Source: Chelydra serpentina (Eukaryota > Chordata > Testudines > Chelydridae). From it: a DNA stretch of 64,000 nucleotides. The stretch is taken from assembly GCA_037349315.1 (NCBI GenBank), contig JBAIAC010000033.1, positions 14,588,001 to 14,652,000 of the forward strand. Direction: 5' to 3'. Every line of letters begins with the position of its first letter. The first letter of the stretch is position 1. Both the position numbers and the translations under genes were made by a program. Shown in pieces: positions 46,317-58,220 of this stretch. A model generated the notes under the pieces. It was given only the letters and a program-made list of their open reading frames with translations, had not been told where the DNA came from and did no database searches.

Positions 46317-46668
46317 TAAGGGCATGTCTATATGAACTCTGGGGTGTAAATCTGCCTCTTGCTAGCTTCCTGCACACTAAAGGCATGTCAGCACCGCAGC
46401 AGTGGAGCTGTACCAGTACAGGTGCGCTGCTGCAGGGCATATGGTGAAGATGCTCTTGCCAATGCGGGAGAGCTCTCCTGTCAGCATAAAAAACCCACCC
46501 CCACGAACAGCATAAGTTATGTCGGCAGAAGAAGCTCTCCTGCCGACATAGTGCTGTGCACACTAGCACTTACATCAGTGTAATTTATGTTGCTCAGGGG
46601 GTAGAATATTCACACCCCTGAGTGACATAAGTTTTGCTGACATAGGCAGTAGTGTAGACAGAGCCTAA
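46317..46668. mobile_element. Harbinger-like MITE
   Basis: TAAGGGCATGTCTATATG at the left and AGTGTAGACAGAGCCTAA at the right give terminal repeats with TAA on both sides. The body has the family hairpins (GAGAGCTCTCCTGTCAGC). Confidence 0.8.
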
Positions 46669-46868
46669 GTGTCTGTGTGGACCATGCTGCTGCATGGTAA
46701 AAGTTCCCTGGTGCACTTGATCAATTGGGAGTAGATCAAAGCATATTGCAGAGCTTTTAGTGGGTGGCAGCAGGGTCCACACGAATACTTTCTGCTTGTA
46801 AGGCTAGTGCAAGGTACATTTACATCCCACCTTGCCATGAGCTAAGTGTTCGTATAGACAAGCCCTAA
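46666..46868. mobile_element. Harbinger-like MITE abutting the previous one
   Basis: It begins with the TAA that closes the previous element (TAAGTGTCTGTGTGGAC) and ends TCGTATAGACAAGCCCTAA. The internal sequence differs from its neighbour, so it is another subfamily. Confidence 0.72.
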
Positions 46869-47079
46869 GATAATGCTGGCCCAGTGTTTTCACATGGAGT
46901 AGCTTTTCCCCAGATTCATGTCTCCACTGCGGAGCCTCAAACTTGTGGAGTTTGTGCAAAGGGGCTTCTATAGGGGCTAGACAGAGAGTGGGACAGCGAA
47001 TGACCAGTTTGCTCTACTCCCTTCCCTTTGATAGAATTTTACCCACAGGAGTGGGTTTTCCTCTCCTTTCATCCCCTCC

Positions 47080-47172
47080 TTGACTAAAGTGGAGGTATGT
47101 CAGAAGACAGACCCAGTGCTCATTGTAATGTCCATGCTGAAACTGTGTGTCATCTTCAGCAATCCTGCTAGC
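47080..47172 (+). pseudogene. decayed partial copy of the PRTG Ig4/FN3-1 exon
   Basis: The segment repeats about 87 bp of the exon at 45636-45883 (from roughly 45729 to 45815). The match begins near TTGACT, runs without a gap through GTCAGAAGACAGACCCAGTG and CCATGCTGAAAC, and ends at CTGCTAGC. By eye identity is near 90% over the best 75 bp. The copy has substitutions and a 2-nt length change that shifts the frame, and no splice sites flank it, so it should not be coding. It lies in the intron immediately after the parent exon, in the same orientation. A tandem genomic duplication is the simplest origin; because the match is confined to one exon, a processed origin cannot be excluded. Confidence 0.85.
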
Positions 47173-50100
47173 CAGTATCAGAGTTCAGATTTTAAAAGTT
47201 GCTGAAATAACTCATTATTTAGAGGCTCTGCTGTAGTCTCTAGAATGTTACATCCCTCCATTATAAAAAAAAAAAAAAGGTTAAATAGGGCAGAAGGATG
47301 TAACTAGACATTTTCACCTGTTTTTCACCTCTAATAGGACCCTAAAGTAAAGTGATTTTGTATGAACTATAAGATGATAGTGTCTGCCAAGTGACTTGAA
47401 AATTAGTTAGGTGCATGGATTGAACTAGGCTGCAGTATATCTCCTAGCTGTGACTCAGTTTTCTAAGTGGAATGGTTGCTTTTTCTGCTTCTATTCAGCA
47501 GCTAGTTTATTCAAGGGCAGGATTGCAGATGCTTAGCTCTCCATGTGGAATATCGCCTTGCCATCTGGTAGGCAGAAGACAGGAAGGACCGCATAATTAC
47601 TCTAATAGTGATGCAGGAATAGCTGCTTTTGCTTTTAGAAATGGGATGTTCTCAGGACATGAAATGATTTTGTTTGAAGGGAGGAAAGAGCCTTAAAAGA
47701 TGAGAGGACAGAGAATTGATAAAGTTTAGGAAGTTTCCCTAAATTTTCAAAGTAGCTGAGGAATTAGCCACACAACTCCCATTCAAATTAAATATGAATG
47801 TTAAAGTCATGCTATATAATCTATCTGGGTACTTATATGGCCTCCATCACTGCAGTATGTGAGGGCCTGGGTAACTTCATGGGGAACTGGGAAGTAATAT
47901 CTTACTGAATATTTGTACAGGAAGTGCACCAGCTGAGTAGCTCTTTGAAGAGATGTGTATCCATTATCCAGCCTCTGGTTAACTGAAACTCTGACTTATC
48001 CAAAGGTCAAACATGTCCCAGAGTTTGAAGCTCACCTGCTGTGATGGTACACAGCTGGGTGGCCTTGGGAAAGCCAGGTGAGCTCTGCTGGGCCTGTTAA
48101 TTCAACTGTCCAAAGGGCCTGCTCATCCGTCCAGACCTTCAGGTAATAGCCGTACTGTATGGAAGGCTGTTGTTTAGCCTTCATTATAGATAACCCCTAA
48201 CACTTACCAGTGTATTTGCACTGGGTAACTTTAGCTATGGAAACTAAAATGTAAGTAGAATGTGTGCATTTTTACCATTGTGTCACAACTCTGCTCCAGG
48301 TGGGTAGCACCTATGGACCTGCACCTGTGCAGAAAAACACATGGAGGTTTTTTTAGCGTAGAAAAAGCATAAGGGTTCAGAAGCTTCTAGGAGTTGTACT
48401 TGCTTCAGATACAATTGTTCTCCCAGATGAAAGTGTGTGAAACCATTTGAGAACAGGTTACTCCACATCACAGATGTTACTCAAAGCCTGAAAAACTGCC
48501 CTGAAAAGCTCTGCTTTCATGAGAGAGTGTCATATCAGGCAGTTTGTATTGTTACAGAAGCAGCTGTATATGTGTGCGCCCATACTGCACAGAGAGAGGT
48601 GTAAGCTAGCTGTTAGTAAGGAAAATCAGATGGCTTGATAAGCCATTCAGCTCATCATATAGCTAGGGAAGTGACCAGCATTGACTGGACTGCTGAGATC
48701 TCTTGTTTGTTTATATCTCAAAAACTTAAATTCTTTATGCTGTTCATTGGAGATAGGAACACATGCTGATGTAGACTGTCACTGTTACCCGCATCCTACC
48801 TTTCTCCATTCTCCCTGGTTGTTATGCTTACTTATGGAATCTTAACTTGGCCCTGATACTGCAAAGGCTCATAAACGGGCTTGACTTTAATGGGATCAAT
48901 CATGTGCTTAAAATTGCTCATGTGCATAAATTATTGCAGGATCGGGGCACTAATGTATAAACTCTTTGCAGCTCTGAGTTCATTGGAGCCTCTGGGCTTT
49001 ACTAAAATAAAATAATTAGTAATCATGTGAAACCTCTTTAATCTCCCTCTCCGGTTTTCTTTTGCGATGTTTGCTCAAATTGTATGTTGTATGTACTGGC
49101 ATAAAAATCCCATAGGAAAATATTTCATACTTACATGCAATATAATGCACACTATCTTTTTATCTTAATGTTTTTTTTCTGTGTTTATATAGGTGTGGGT
49201 TTTTTAAGCTTTCCTTAATTAGCAGGATGGAATTTCACATTAATGGTTAGTGTAAAAGTAAGCAAGTCATCCTGTCTTAAAATATCCAAATGAAACAATG
49301 TTTTCAGATGGAGCTATCCTAAATTAGACAGATAATCAGGATCTCATAAACTCTAGTTTAAACAGAAAATAATATTTTATAATGCACTTAATCATATGCA
49401 GTTCCAAAGATTTCCCTCTTCATGTTCACAACATTGTAGGTGGTTAAAAACAAAAGATCCCTCCATTCCTCGTTTAATTCCACAACAAGTCTAGCATTTA
49501 TAAAATGCACTCTCAAAACTGTCTCAATCCCCTCTTGCCCCCAAAGAGGCTAGTGTTTAATAAAGTTGGTTGAAGAAACTAACAGGTGTGTTTTTTGTAT
49601 TTTTTAAAGCAGAATATTTTACATTCAAATCAGGGGTCCTGGTAGCAAGAAGAATAAGAGTCTGATGAGAATGCATGTTGGAGTGTGTTAATTCCTTGTT
49701 AGTGGTTTAGAAAAGGTACAAAGGGGATACTGATTGTGGTGGAAGGCAAGTCTTGTTCTCTATTATGGCTGTTTCATTAGGACCTCCACATGAGGCCTAG
49801 CAATCCATTCAATGAAAGAACAAGTCCTTTTAATTTGAGCTCAAGGATCTTGTTTAGCAGGTCAGAAATCGTGCCATGCAATTCCTAATTAACAAGCCAT
49901 TAACTAGTCTGTTATGAGATGGTCGTAATCTTGTCTAATTAAAATGCTATCAAGTTAATTCAGAAATGTGGGAAAACGTAATGGTGGAATTTGCCTTTCG
50001 TTTTGTTTATAAATTCAATTGTGAAGAGGAGGGGCTGTCTCTTACAGAGTTTTGATTAAGTTGACGTGCATTTGGTGTGAATTGTTTAAGCACAGCAGCT

Positions 50101-50795
50101 TTCACCAAACCTATTCCACTTTGCAGCTTCTCTGTATAGGAATAAAGCCCGACAAAGACAAGGCCTGCTCTATACATTGCTATGCATATTTTAATATGAA
50201 TTGCTGAGAATTTTTTTACAGCTCATTAAGGAGCAAAACATTTTTGAACTTCATTCTGTACCAATCCTGTTGTCTTCTTTCTGAATTAAAGAAAAACCCA
50301 TGTCAATCAAATTTAATAGAATTCCCAGGGCTAAAATGAGATCCTTTGCAGAATGACTTCTTTCTGTTTGTTTTGTTTTTTTAAATAGAATGGAGCCTCA
50401 CATTTCTCAGTCTAATATATGAAGGCTCTGTAAATAGGTTTTGAAAAAACACACTGGTTCTAAACAAGTAGAATTAGATTAGGTATAAATGATAAGGTTA
50501 TTAGAGCTTGTCTGTTGTGTTACTGTACATTCGACATAGTTTGTTGTGACTAATTTGTGAAAGGATTTAGGAATAGATTAATGCTATTCAGCATCTTTTA
50601 TTCAGAAAAAATCCTGAATCACTGTAATTTATAGCAAGACACAGTTACTTCCATTCACAAAAGAACTACATTGTAGGATTTTTATTTTTAAACAACCTTT
50701 AACTTTCATGACCACCATCCTGGCAGCAATGGATCATCTTGTGTTAAGAGACTGACAGCAATTTTTGTCTTTGTTTAACTCTTGTTTTATTCTAG
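47173..50795. other. intron following the ghost exon, mostly unassigned
   Basis: Apart from the palindromic repeat at 48848 and a possible Tigger-like scrap near 47960-48140 (GGTTAACTGAAACTCTGACTTA) nothing was recognised. Confidence 0.5.
48848..48950. repeat. short palindromic repeat (GCAGGATCGGGGC type)
   Basis: TGGCCCTGATACTGCAAAG and TTGCAGGATCGGGGCA are inverted ends around GACTTTAATGGGATC. Confidence 0.65.
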
Positions 50796-50960
50796 GTTTA
50801 AATAATGAAGAGTATCAAGTGGTTATTGGAAATGACACAACGCATTACATTATTGATGACTTGGAACCAGCCAGCAATTACACCTTTTATATTGTGGCCT
50901 ACATGCCCATGGGAGCCAGTCAGATGTCGGATCACGTGACTCAGCACACCCTTGAAGATG
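50796..50960 (+). CDS. PRTG: protogenin exon: second half of FN3 domain 1
   Basis: The 165-bp exon has a strong acceptor (TTGTTTTATTCTAG) and donor GATG|GTAAGT, phase 1 at both ends. It encodes the C' to G strands of the first fibronectin III domain, including the [15 protein letters not shown] segment with the core E-to-F-strand tyrosine. NDT and NYT are possible glycosylation sites. The preceding intron is 4,912 bp, and the following one (4,131 bp) contains the second DIRS-like copy. Confidence 0.93.
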
Positions 50961-51995
50961 GTAAGTCAAATAAATATTGCAGAGCAAAATATGCATACTT
51001 ATTTATTTATTTAAAACAGATGTGCAATCCTGTGCCACTGACATCATTGGGAGTTTTGGGTACATACAAAATTGAACTGGCCACTGAAATGAATGAGGAT
51101 AAAAAACATGCTGTATCACAAAGGGTATATGTATTTTATGCTGAAAGAACATCCTTCTTCAAGTGCTGGTCCCTATCTGTATTCCACTGTGGGTTCACAT
51201 GCGTTCGAGTCTGGAGAATGCTTGTAGGTAGTGTCTGTTGGTCTGCACTTGTGCCCCTGCTCTGCATTGAGGGTATAAGGGGCAGGTGGGGCAGACCAAT
51301 TGCCTCTTCAGTTCCTTCTTTCTGCTGCATGACCTGAGTTGGAATCCTCATGTCTTTTCACTTTTTTCTGTAAATATATTCATAGTTATAAATTATTCTT
51401 AGTTATTTAGTGTTAGAATCCACAATGGGGAAGTGCACTGGGAGACCAGGAGGGGATTTAGATTATGCTGAGGATACTGGGCTTAAAAAACCTTTGTCTC
51501 CTGCCCCTGCTTTTTAGTCAGCGGTGACCACCAGTGCTGCCCCAGAGAAGCAGATATTTCCAGTAAGTGCGGTATCTGACACTCTTTTCCCAGCAGAACA
51601 TGACAGGCATGAGAGCTTTGGCTTTGAAAGCACCTTATGGAGCCCTCAATGACGCCCTAGTCAGACCCAGGCTGGGCAGACCACCCTGTACATTGCCCAG
51701 AGTCAGAAAGGAGGGCACCACTGGTACTATGTCTGACTCCAGAGTGCAGAGGGGGAAGGAACCTATGGCTGGGTCCCATAATGAGAGTAAGGAGCACTCT
51801 CACAAACAAAAACAGATCCTCTCTTAGGCCCTCTAAGAGAAGAAATCCCTCCCCAACCCTGTACAAGTTGGGTGAGCCTTCATTCCTAAGCCATTAGGAT
51901 TTAGGCCCTTCTAACCGCATGAGCATGTTCAAAAGACTCATAGGAGCAAGACTCCTTCAGCACCAGCCTCTGCATCATCTTCAACACCGATTGCG

Positions 51996-53330
51996 GTGCC
52001 ACCTAAAAATAAACACTGGGTCCTGAAGGACTGGGAACTGCCAGTACTGTCAAAACCCACAAGGTCGGAGACTTATTCAGCACCATGGCCCCTTAAGGAA
52101 CCACTATCTACACCTACTGTGGTGGTATGGAGTGAAAAGATGCAATCTCTGAAGGTGCTAGTGACTTATACTCCAGAGAATATCTTTGTCCTCCCGGACC
52201 CAACGTCTCCCTCATTATTGGGACCAATCCTAACCAGGGAGAGACAAATACTTGCAGGGATTCAGGATTTTGGAAGAAGTCTATTCTCTGTCCCATCCAT
52301 TAGTCACAGTTTCCTCCCAACAGAACCAGCAGCACAGCCAATGGACCCAGATCTGACCTTTGCATCTCTAGGAGAGTCAGTTGTACTGGTGGAACCAGCT
52401 TTCCCTCCATCCAGGCAATTCAGCCCAGACGGGGGATCAAGAATCTCCTGGAACCTGCCTTGGCCAATACAGATAGGAAATGTGTCGCTGGATCCAGTGC
52501 CTTGGGAACCATCACAGCCTGCCGTTGACCCCTCCTACTGGCTTGCTTGGGACCTTTGGAACCATTACACACACTACCTGGAATCTGTCCACTCCAATAG
52601 GGAGTCTTACCCCCTTTCCTCTAAGGGGCCAGTTTGAACTCATGGAAAAAGGGGAATACAAGTTGGTACCACTGGTTCCGATGGGTATCGTCCTTGTCAC
52701 CTGATGAAGCGGTCCCTCCAACCTCTGTCTTCTCATGCTGGTCATAGGCAGTTCCAGGAGCCCTCTTACAGAGGACGGTGAAAGAGTTTCAAAACTCCTT
52801 AGGGGAGGTGCAGGACCCTCAACATAAGCTCCAAGATATCCTGCAACCTATGGGCTCCAGACAGGTTGCATTTCCAGTAAACAAAGCCATAATAGAACCA
52901 GCAAGGGCTGTATGGCACAAACTGGCTACCTATGTCTCTACCCTCAAGAGGGCGGAGAAGCCGTACTTGTCTCAGCTAAGGGAGTAGAGAACTGGTTTAC
53001 TCACACTGCCCTGAACTCCTTGGTGGTCCAGGCAGCCACAGAAAGTTCCAGGCAACACAGCACCCAAGGGCCATTCTCTCAGATAAGGAAGCCAAGTGTG
53101 TCAACCTTATGGGGAGAATGATGTTTATATCTGCCAGCCTCCAGTTTAGAACCTCAAAGTATCAGGAGGACAGGGCTCAGTTTCAAGCCCTTATTGATGA
53201 GGGCAGGCTAGTGGCCAGAATCGCTTTATGAACTGCAGTTGGTGTGGCTGAAATGGCATCAAGATCCAGGGCAACCAGCATTTTGAAGTGTTGGAAATCA
53301 TGGCTACGCTCTTTGGGGTTTCCTGGGGAA
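51996..53330 (+). pseudogene. DIRS-like gag-type remnant
   Basis: The first part is an open frame of 213 codons rich in proline, serine and tryptophan. Later segments in other frames (VQDPQHKLQDILQP, LIDEGRLVARIAL) parallel the C-terminal region of the gag-like frame at 28391-30771, where EEGAAAAKAAL precedes MRRASWL. Several stops and shifts separate the segments. It has no support as a host gene. Confidence 0.7.
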
Positions 53331-53945
53331 ATTCAAAATGCTGTTGAGGACTCGCCAGAATTCACCGGTAGACAGCCTCAGCAGACATTTCTCCACTGAT
53401 CACGAGTGGGAGTTACATGATTCATTAGTAAATAGTATCTTCACTCAGTGGAGAACCCCCACTTGGGACTTGTTTGTACCTCAGGCAAACAGGAAGTGCA
53501 ACACATACTGCTACAGGGGAGCTGAACGTCAGTGCTCCATGGGCAGTGCTCTCCTTCTTCCTTAGATCATTTCAGTTATGCTTTCCCTCTCAACCTGCTA
53601 CTATTTCAGGGTCTATGGAAGATTTGTCTAGGCAGGCCACAAGTCATCTTTGGGGCCCTCAGTTGGCCCAGGTAATTCTGGTTTCCAAGCCGCCTACAAA
53701 GGTCATTCCATCCACCAAGGTTTGGACCTTTCCAGATATCTTGACCTAGAAAAACAACAGGGTCAGACAACTAAACTCCAGTGATCTTCATCTCATGACG
53801 TGGTGTTTGTTTGGCCATTGAGTCTGGAACGTTCCTATCCTGAAGCTGTGCAAATCATTCTTAACAGCAGAAAAGACTCCATCAGAAAATGTTACCTAGC
53901 CAAATGGAAAAGTTTCTCTGCTTGGGCCTAACGAAACCGTAGATG

Positions 53946-54268
53946 CAACCATAGAATCTTAGAAATGTAGGTCTGGAAGGGACCTTGAGGGGTCATCAAG
54001 TGCCGCCTCCTGCGTTGAGGCAGAACCAAGTAAACCTAGACCCTTCCTGATAGCTAAGTTCCCTGTAAGCTGTGCGGCCGCACGGCTCCCTATTCAGCAT
54101 TCTTGAAGACTCTTATCAGGTCTCCCTGCGGCCTTCTTTTCTCAAGACTAAACATGCCCAGTTTTTTAAACCTTTCCTCATAGGTCAGGCTTTCTAAACC
54201 TTTTACCATTTTATATCTAAACCTTTTAATCATTATTGTTGCTCTCCTCTGGATATCTCCAGAGACAG
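53946..54268 (-). mobile_element. CR1 LINE 3' end inserted in the DIRS-like copy
   Basis: GAAATGTAGGTCTGGAAGGG and CCTTGAGGGGTCATCAAGT are the reverse-oriented CR1 3' end. The segment runs to GCTCTCCTCTGGATATCTCC, after which DIRS recombinase-like sequence resumes. It is a 5'-truncated insertion of about 320 bp. Confidence 0.87.
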
Positions 54269-54770
54269 TCCGAAATAGCAGGAATATCTACTGTTTTCCT
54301 ACCCTCAAGACAAAGTGCCTTTTCCCGAACTCGCTACAGGTTCACCTGATGGCAATTAGGGCATCACCCAACCACAAACAGTTTTTGGATCTTTACCCAC
54401 CAGGTAACAGCCAGGTATCTGAAATGCCTGTTAGAACCTCTCTGCCAGTAAAGAACCCCTCACTGGGATAGGTATCTCATTTTGTTAGCAGCGAGAGATT
54501 CATTGTTCGCTCACACAGAATCTGTATTGTTCACAAACATCTGAAATGATCAGACATGTAACCTAAACTGTAAATTCATTGCATTTTCTTTAGCTTTGAA
54601 TGGAAATCCATTCCTACCTAAAAGGATATTAAAAAAATGAGGGACTTTTATTCGAGTGGAATGTGCTTATTGCAAAGATCTCAAATGTTGAGAAAAGACT
54701 CTCTCCCTATTTTCTTTGCTGTGATCTAGTTAACGTGTGCCTTATTGCCGCAACAAAAATGTGCTCACTT

Positions 54771-54858
54771 TGGACCCAATTCTGCAAGATGCTGTTGCAA
54801 TCAACTCCTGTTGAGATTAGTAGGAGACAAAAGTATTGAGCATCTTCTAGGATCAGGT
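54771..54858. repeat. short palindromic repeat
   Basis: CCAATTCTGCAAGATGCTG and CATCTTCTAGGATCAGG are weak inverted ends around CAACTCCTGTTGAGATTAG. Confidence 0.5.
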
Positions 54859-55091
54859 TTATTATGGTCACTACTGTATACAGAAGGTAGAAATATAACC
54901 AGTTTCAGGTTATTTAAAAAATAAATAAATTGAATTCACCAGACTTTCTTTGGCTGGCAGACCAATAATATTCCAGGGAAATTTTACTGAAGGGCACAGT
55001 AATAAGACAGTTGCTTAAGGGATTTGTGTTTACATGTTGTTGTTTTTTTACATACATCAAGTTTTGAAAACTTTATTTCCTTTATTTTTAG

Positions 55092-55397
55092 TTCCTTTGA
55101 GAGCTCCTGAAATCAGTTTGACAAGTCGAAGTCCCACAGATATTCTCATCTCCTGGCTGCCAATCCCAGCCAAATACAGGCGAGGCCACGTGGTCTCGTA
55201 CCGTGTGTCTTTTCGCCTCAATGCAGAAAGCACTATCCAGGTTCTGGAGCTTCCAGGGACCACAAATGAGTATCTCCTGGGAGGCCTGAAGCCCGATAGT
55301 GTCTACTTGGTTCGTATTACTGCAGCGACGAGGATAGGCTGGGGAGAAGCCTCTCTGTGGACTTCCCACCGGACCCCCAAAGCCACAAGTGTGAAAG
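55092..55397 (+). CDS. PRTG: protogenin exon: complete FN3 domain 2
   Basis: This 306-bp exon (102 codons) encodes a whole fibronectin III domain. It starts with [12 protein letters not shown], has the B-strand tryptophan in ILISWLPIP, the [12 protein letters not shown] segment before the F strand, and the typical GWGEASLWT end. The acceptor is TTTATTTTTAG and the donor AAAG|GTGATT, phase 1 both sides. It is the only domain in the window carried by a single uninterrupted exon. Confidence 0.93.
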
Positions 55398-56397
55398 GTG
55401 ATTCTCTTTTCCTAAAATCCCTTGGATAAAAGTTCAGTGTGGGCCTGGTCCAGATCTTATTAAAGAAAACAGAAAGACTCCAGCTGACTTCAGTGTGGAC
55501 CAGACCACTGTTAGAAGTTCTGCGTTTTTATTTAGTGAATTTCAGATGATGATTTCCTGCCATGTTTTGCAGATTTGAAATACAATGTTTTTCTGGGTGG
55601 GAGAGAAGGTAGGTGGATTTTTTTTGGAGTGCTGCAGCAGATATTGCTAAGACCCTCGTTTTGTGTGTGGAATCTCTAGAGCTCAAGCTGCTCAACCTAC
55701 TGGGTGTTTCAATCAATTAATTAATTAATTTAGATCAGTCTTGCTTTCGAGGCACAATTTGAACTATACCTAACTATTTTAATTAATCTGTACTATGTGG
55801 GGCATTTTGCATGTTGTTAAAGGCAAAGAGCTGATCTGTCATTGTGTTGATCTTAGTTCTTTTTATATTTGATATTTCCAAGTTTGACATTTCATTTTAG
55901 GGGACTTTAAGCCATGTTTCTAAGCCAGAAGCAGCTCAAGCAGGTTCGCATTTGGCCTCCTTAACAATTATGTTGAAATCTCTTGCATAAATATAATTTA
56001 AAAAATGGAGTGCAAAAAATTGTGGTTGTAAATCAGGGAATTTACACATACCAGCTGTGCATGTGGCTACTTGAAGTGCAGACATCAGTATAGTCACATT
56101 TGTGCCTATATTTTTCTGCATATGCCAGTCAGCCACATTTTTTGATCCATGAGTCCTCAATCTGATCCACGGTGTTTTACTGTAATGTAAGTCAAGCTTA
56201 TTACTTAGTAATAGCACTTATGAAAGCACTAAACTTCAGCAAGAATACAATATTCAGAAACTTGTAGGTTTTTGTGTAAAGGTTTATTTCTTAAATGTAC
56301 TTAATGAGGCAGAAGCCTAGACTATATTTGGCATTGGGTGATGTAATCATTTATTAAATTCTTATGCTTGGGGCAGAGGGGAAGTAGAAGGTTATTA

Positions 56398-57870
56398 CAG
56401 AATCACAGCAATGTGGGGCTGGAAGGGACTGCAAAAAGTCTTGACAAATCCATGCTGAGTATTCCTTATACCTCTCTTATTTTCTAGGTGTTTACAAATT
56501 GTTTAGTAATTTGTTCTAGTATTTTTCCAGGTATTGAAGTTAGGCAGACTGTTCTAGAATTCCCAGGGTCCTCTTTGTTCACCTTTGTAAAGATAGTACT
56601 GTGTTTGCCCTTCTCCAGTCCTCTGGGACATCATCTGTCCTCCATGAGTTCTCGCATATAATTGCTCATAGTTCCAAGATTGCTTCAGCTAGTTCCTTAA
56701 GTACCCGAGGATGAATTTAATCCTGCTGACTTGAATATTAATTTATCTGAATATTCTGTAACCTGTCCTTTCCCTATTTTGGCTTGCATTCCTTCCCCCT
56801 TGTTGTTAATATTACTTGTGTTCAGTATCTGATCACCATTAATCCTTAATCTGAAGTAAAATAGTCATTAAACACCTCAGCCTTCTTGATGTCATCCGTT
56901 ATTAGCTCTCCTTCCCCGCTTATTACTCATTATGACTTACACTTCCCTATGTCTTTCTCCTCCTTCTAATGTATTTAATTCTTCTTACTGCCTTTTATGT
57001 CCCTTGCTAGGAGTAACTTATTTTGGGCCTTATTCCTACATGCTTGTGTTATTCTTTTGTACTTCTCTTTAGCAATTCATCCATATTTCCACTTTTTGTA
57101 GGTTTCTTTTTCTATTTTCAGGTCATTAAAGAGCTTCTCATGGAGCCATATTCTTCCTGTATTCCTATTCTTCCTATCTTTCCTTTACATCAAGATAGGT
57201 TGTAATTGTGCCTTTAGTATTGTCTCCTTGAGAAACTGCCGGCTCTCCTGAACTCCTTTACCCTTTAGAGTTTCTTCCCTGGGTACTGCCTACCAGTTTT
57301 CTGATTTTTTTTAAAGTCTGCTTTCTTGAAGTCCGTTGTCCTTATTTTCTGCTCTCTTTCCTTTCTTTAGAATCGTGAAATCTATCATTTCATGATCTTT
57401 CACCCAAATTGCCTTCCATCTTCAGATTTGCAATCCATTCCTCCCTGTTGATCAGAATCATGTCTAAAAAGACTGTCCCCCTGGTACGTCCTCCACTTTC
57501 TGAAAGAAAACGTCCACAATACATTCCAAGAACTTATTGGAAGTTTTGTGTTTTGCTATATTACTTTTCTAACAGATATCTGGGTATTTGAAATCCCCCA
57601 TTATTACCATGTCTTGTGTTTTGGATTTTTCCAAATACCTCATCCACCTCCTCTTCCTGATTTGGTGGTCTATAATAAATCCCTACCGTGATGTCACCCC
57701 TATTTTTCTACCTTTTATCTTTATCCGGAGACTTTCAGCTGTTCTGCCTTCAACACTCTCTGCCTTCTACATCTCAGAACAAGTATATATATTCTTGATA
57801 TATAATGCAACACTTCCTCCTTTTTTCCCTGCTTGACCTTTTTGAACAAGCTATCAATTATTCCAGCTCT
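56398..57870 (-). mobile_element. CR1 LINE, internally deleted, minus strand
   Basis: The low-coordinate end has the CR1 tail (AATCACAGCAATGTGGGGCT GGAAGGGACTG). Then, read on the minus strand, comes the start of the RT (GSIPGKILEQ-like, PEDW-like sequence around 56480-56700). At higher coordinates is the endonuclease region (about 57350-57700), parallel to the fragment at 26745-27470. The order is normal for a minus-strand copy; most of the RT between tail and start is deleted. Confidence 0.82.
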
Positions 57871-57926
57871 GAATAATTTTAAAACATGAGTAGTGACTGT
57901 TTCATTTTTATAGATAGATAGATACC

Positions 57927-58220
57927 CAGGGCCGGCTCCAGGCACCAGCTTTCGAAGCTGGTGCTTGGGGCGGCATTGAGAATGGGGCGGCAGTCTGTGT
58001 CCCGCGGCAGCAATTCGGCGGCAGCTCCGCCACTGTTCCCGCCGCGGCGGCAATTCGGCGGCAGCCCCGCCACTGTTCCCGCCACGGCGGCAATTCGGCG
58101 GCAGCTCCGCCGCTGTTCCCGCCGCGGTGGCAATTTGGCGGCAGCTCCGCCGCTGTTCCCGCCGCCGCGGCAATTCGGCGGCAACTGCTTGGGGTGGCAA
58201 AATTGGTAGAGCCGCCCCTG
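57927..58220. mobile_element. hAT-like MITE with internal 40-bp tandem repeat
   Basis: The ends CAGGGCCGGCTCCAGG and TAGAGCCGCCCCTG are inverted. The flanks TAGATACC (57919-57926) and TAGGTACC (58221-58228) are an 8-bp duplication with one difference. The body is dominated by a tandem array, listed separately. Confidence 0.83.
58016..58175. repeat. four tandem 40-bp units (CGGCGGCAGC... type)
   Basis: Units start at 58016, 58056, 58096 and 58136. Each runs CGGCGGCAGCTCCGCCACTG then TTCCCGCCGCGGCGGCAATT with few changes. A fifth partial unit follows. The frames open on both strands here are repeat artefacts. Confidence 0.95.

Larger units (their letters stand above)
51150..54550 (+). mobile_element. 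second DIRS-like element, internally deleted and split by a CR1
   Basis: The left end (CTTCTTCAAGTGCTGGTCCC ... TATTCCACTG) resembles the left end of the copy at 28076. Gag-like coding sequence lies at 51996-53330, for example an open 213-codon frame at 51996-52637. It passes straight to the post-RNase H segment (NSPVDSLSRHFS ... WDLFV) at about 53360 and then to the recombinase N-terminus (ILNSRKDSIRKCYLAKWKSF) at about 53860. The RT core is missing. A minus-strand CR1 (53946-54268) interrupts the recombinase, which resumes near 54290-54550. No right terminal repeat was found. The copy is much more decayed than the first and comes from a different subfamily. Confidence 0.8.

Noticed and set aside
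51996..52637. 213-codon frame as a novel host gene
   Set aside because: Its downstream context is DIRS gag and recombinase sequence and its left flank is a DIRS-like end, so it is transposon-derived.
58016..58200. Regular 40-bp repeats resembling a CRISPR array
   Set aside because: The units are contiguous with no spacers, in a eukaryotic hAT-like element.
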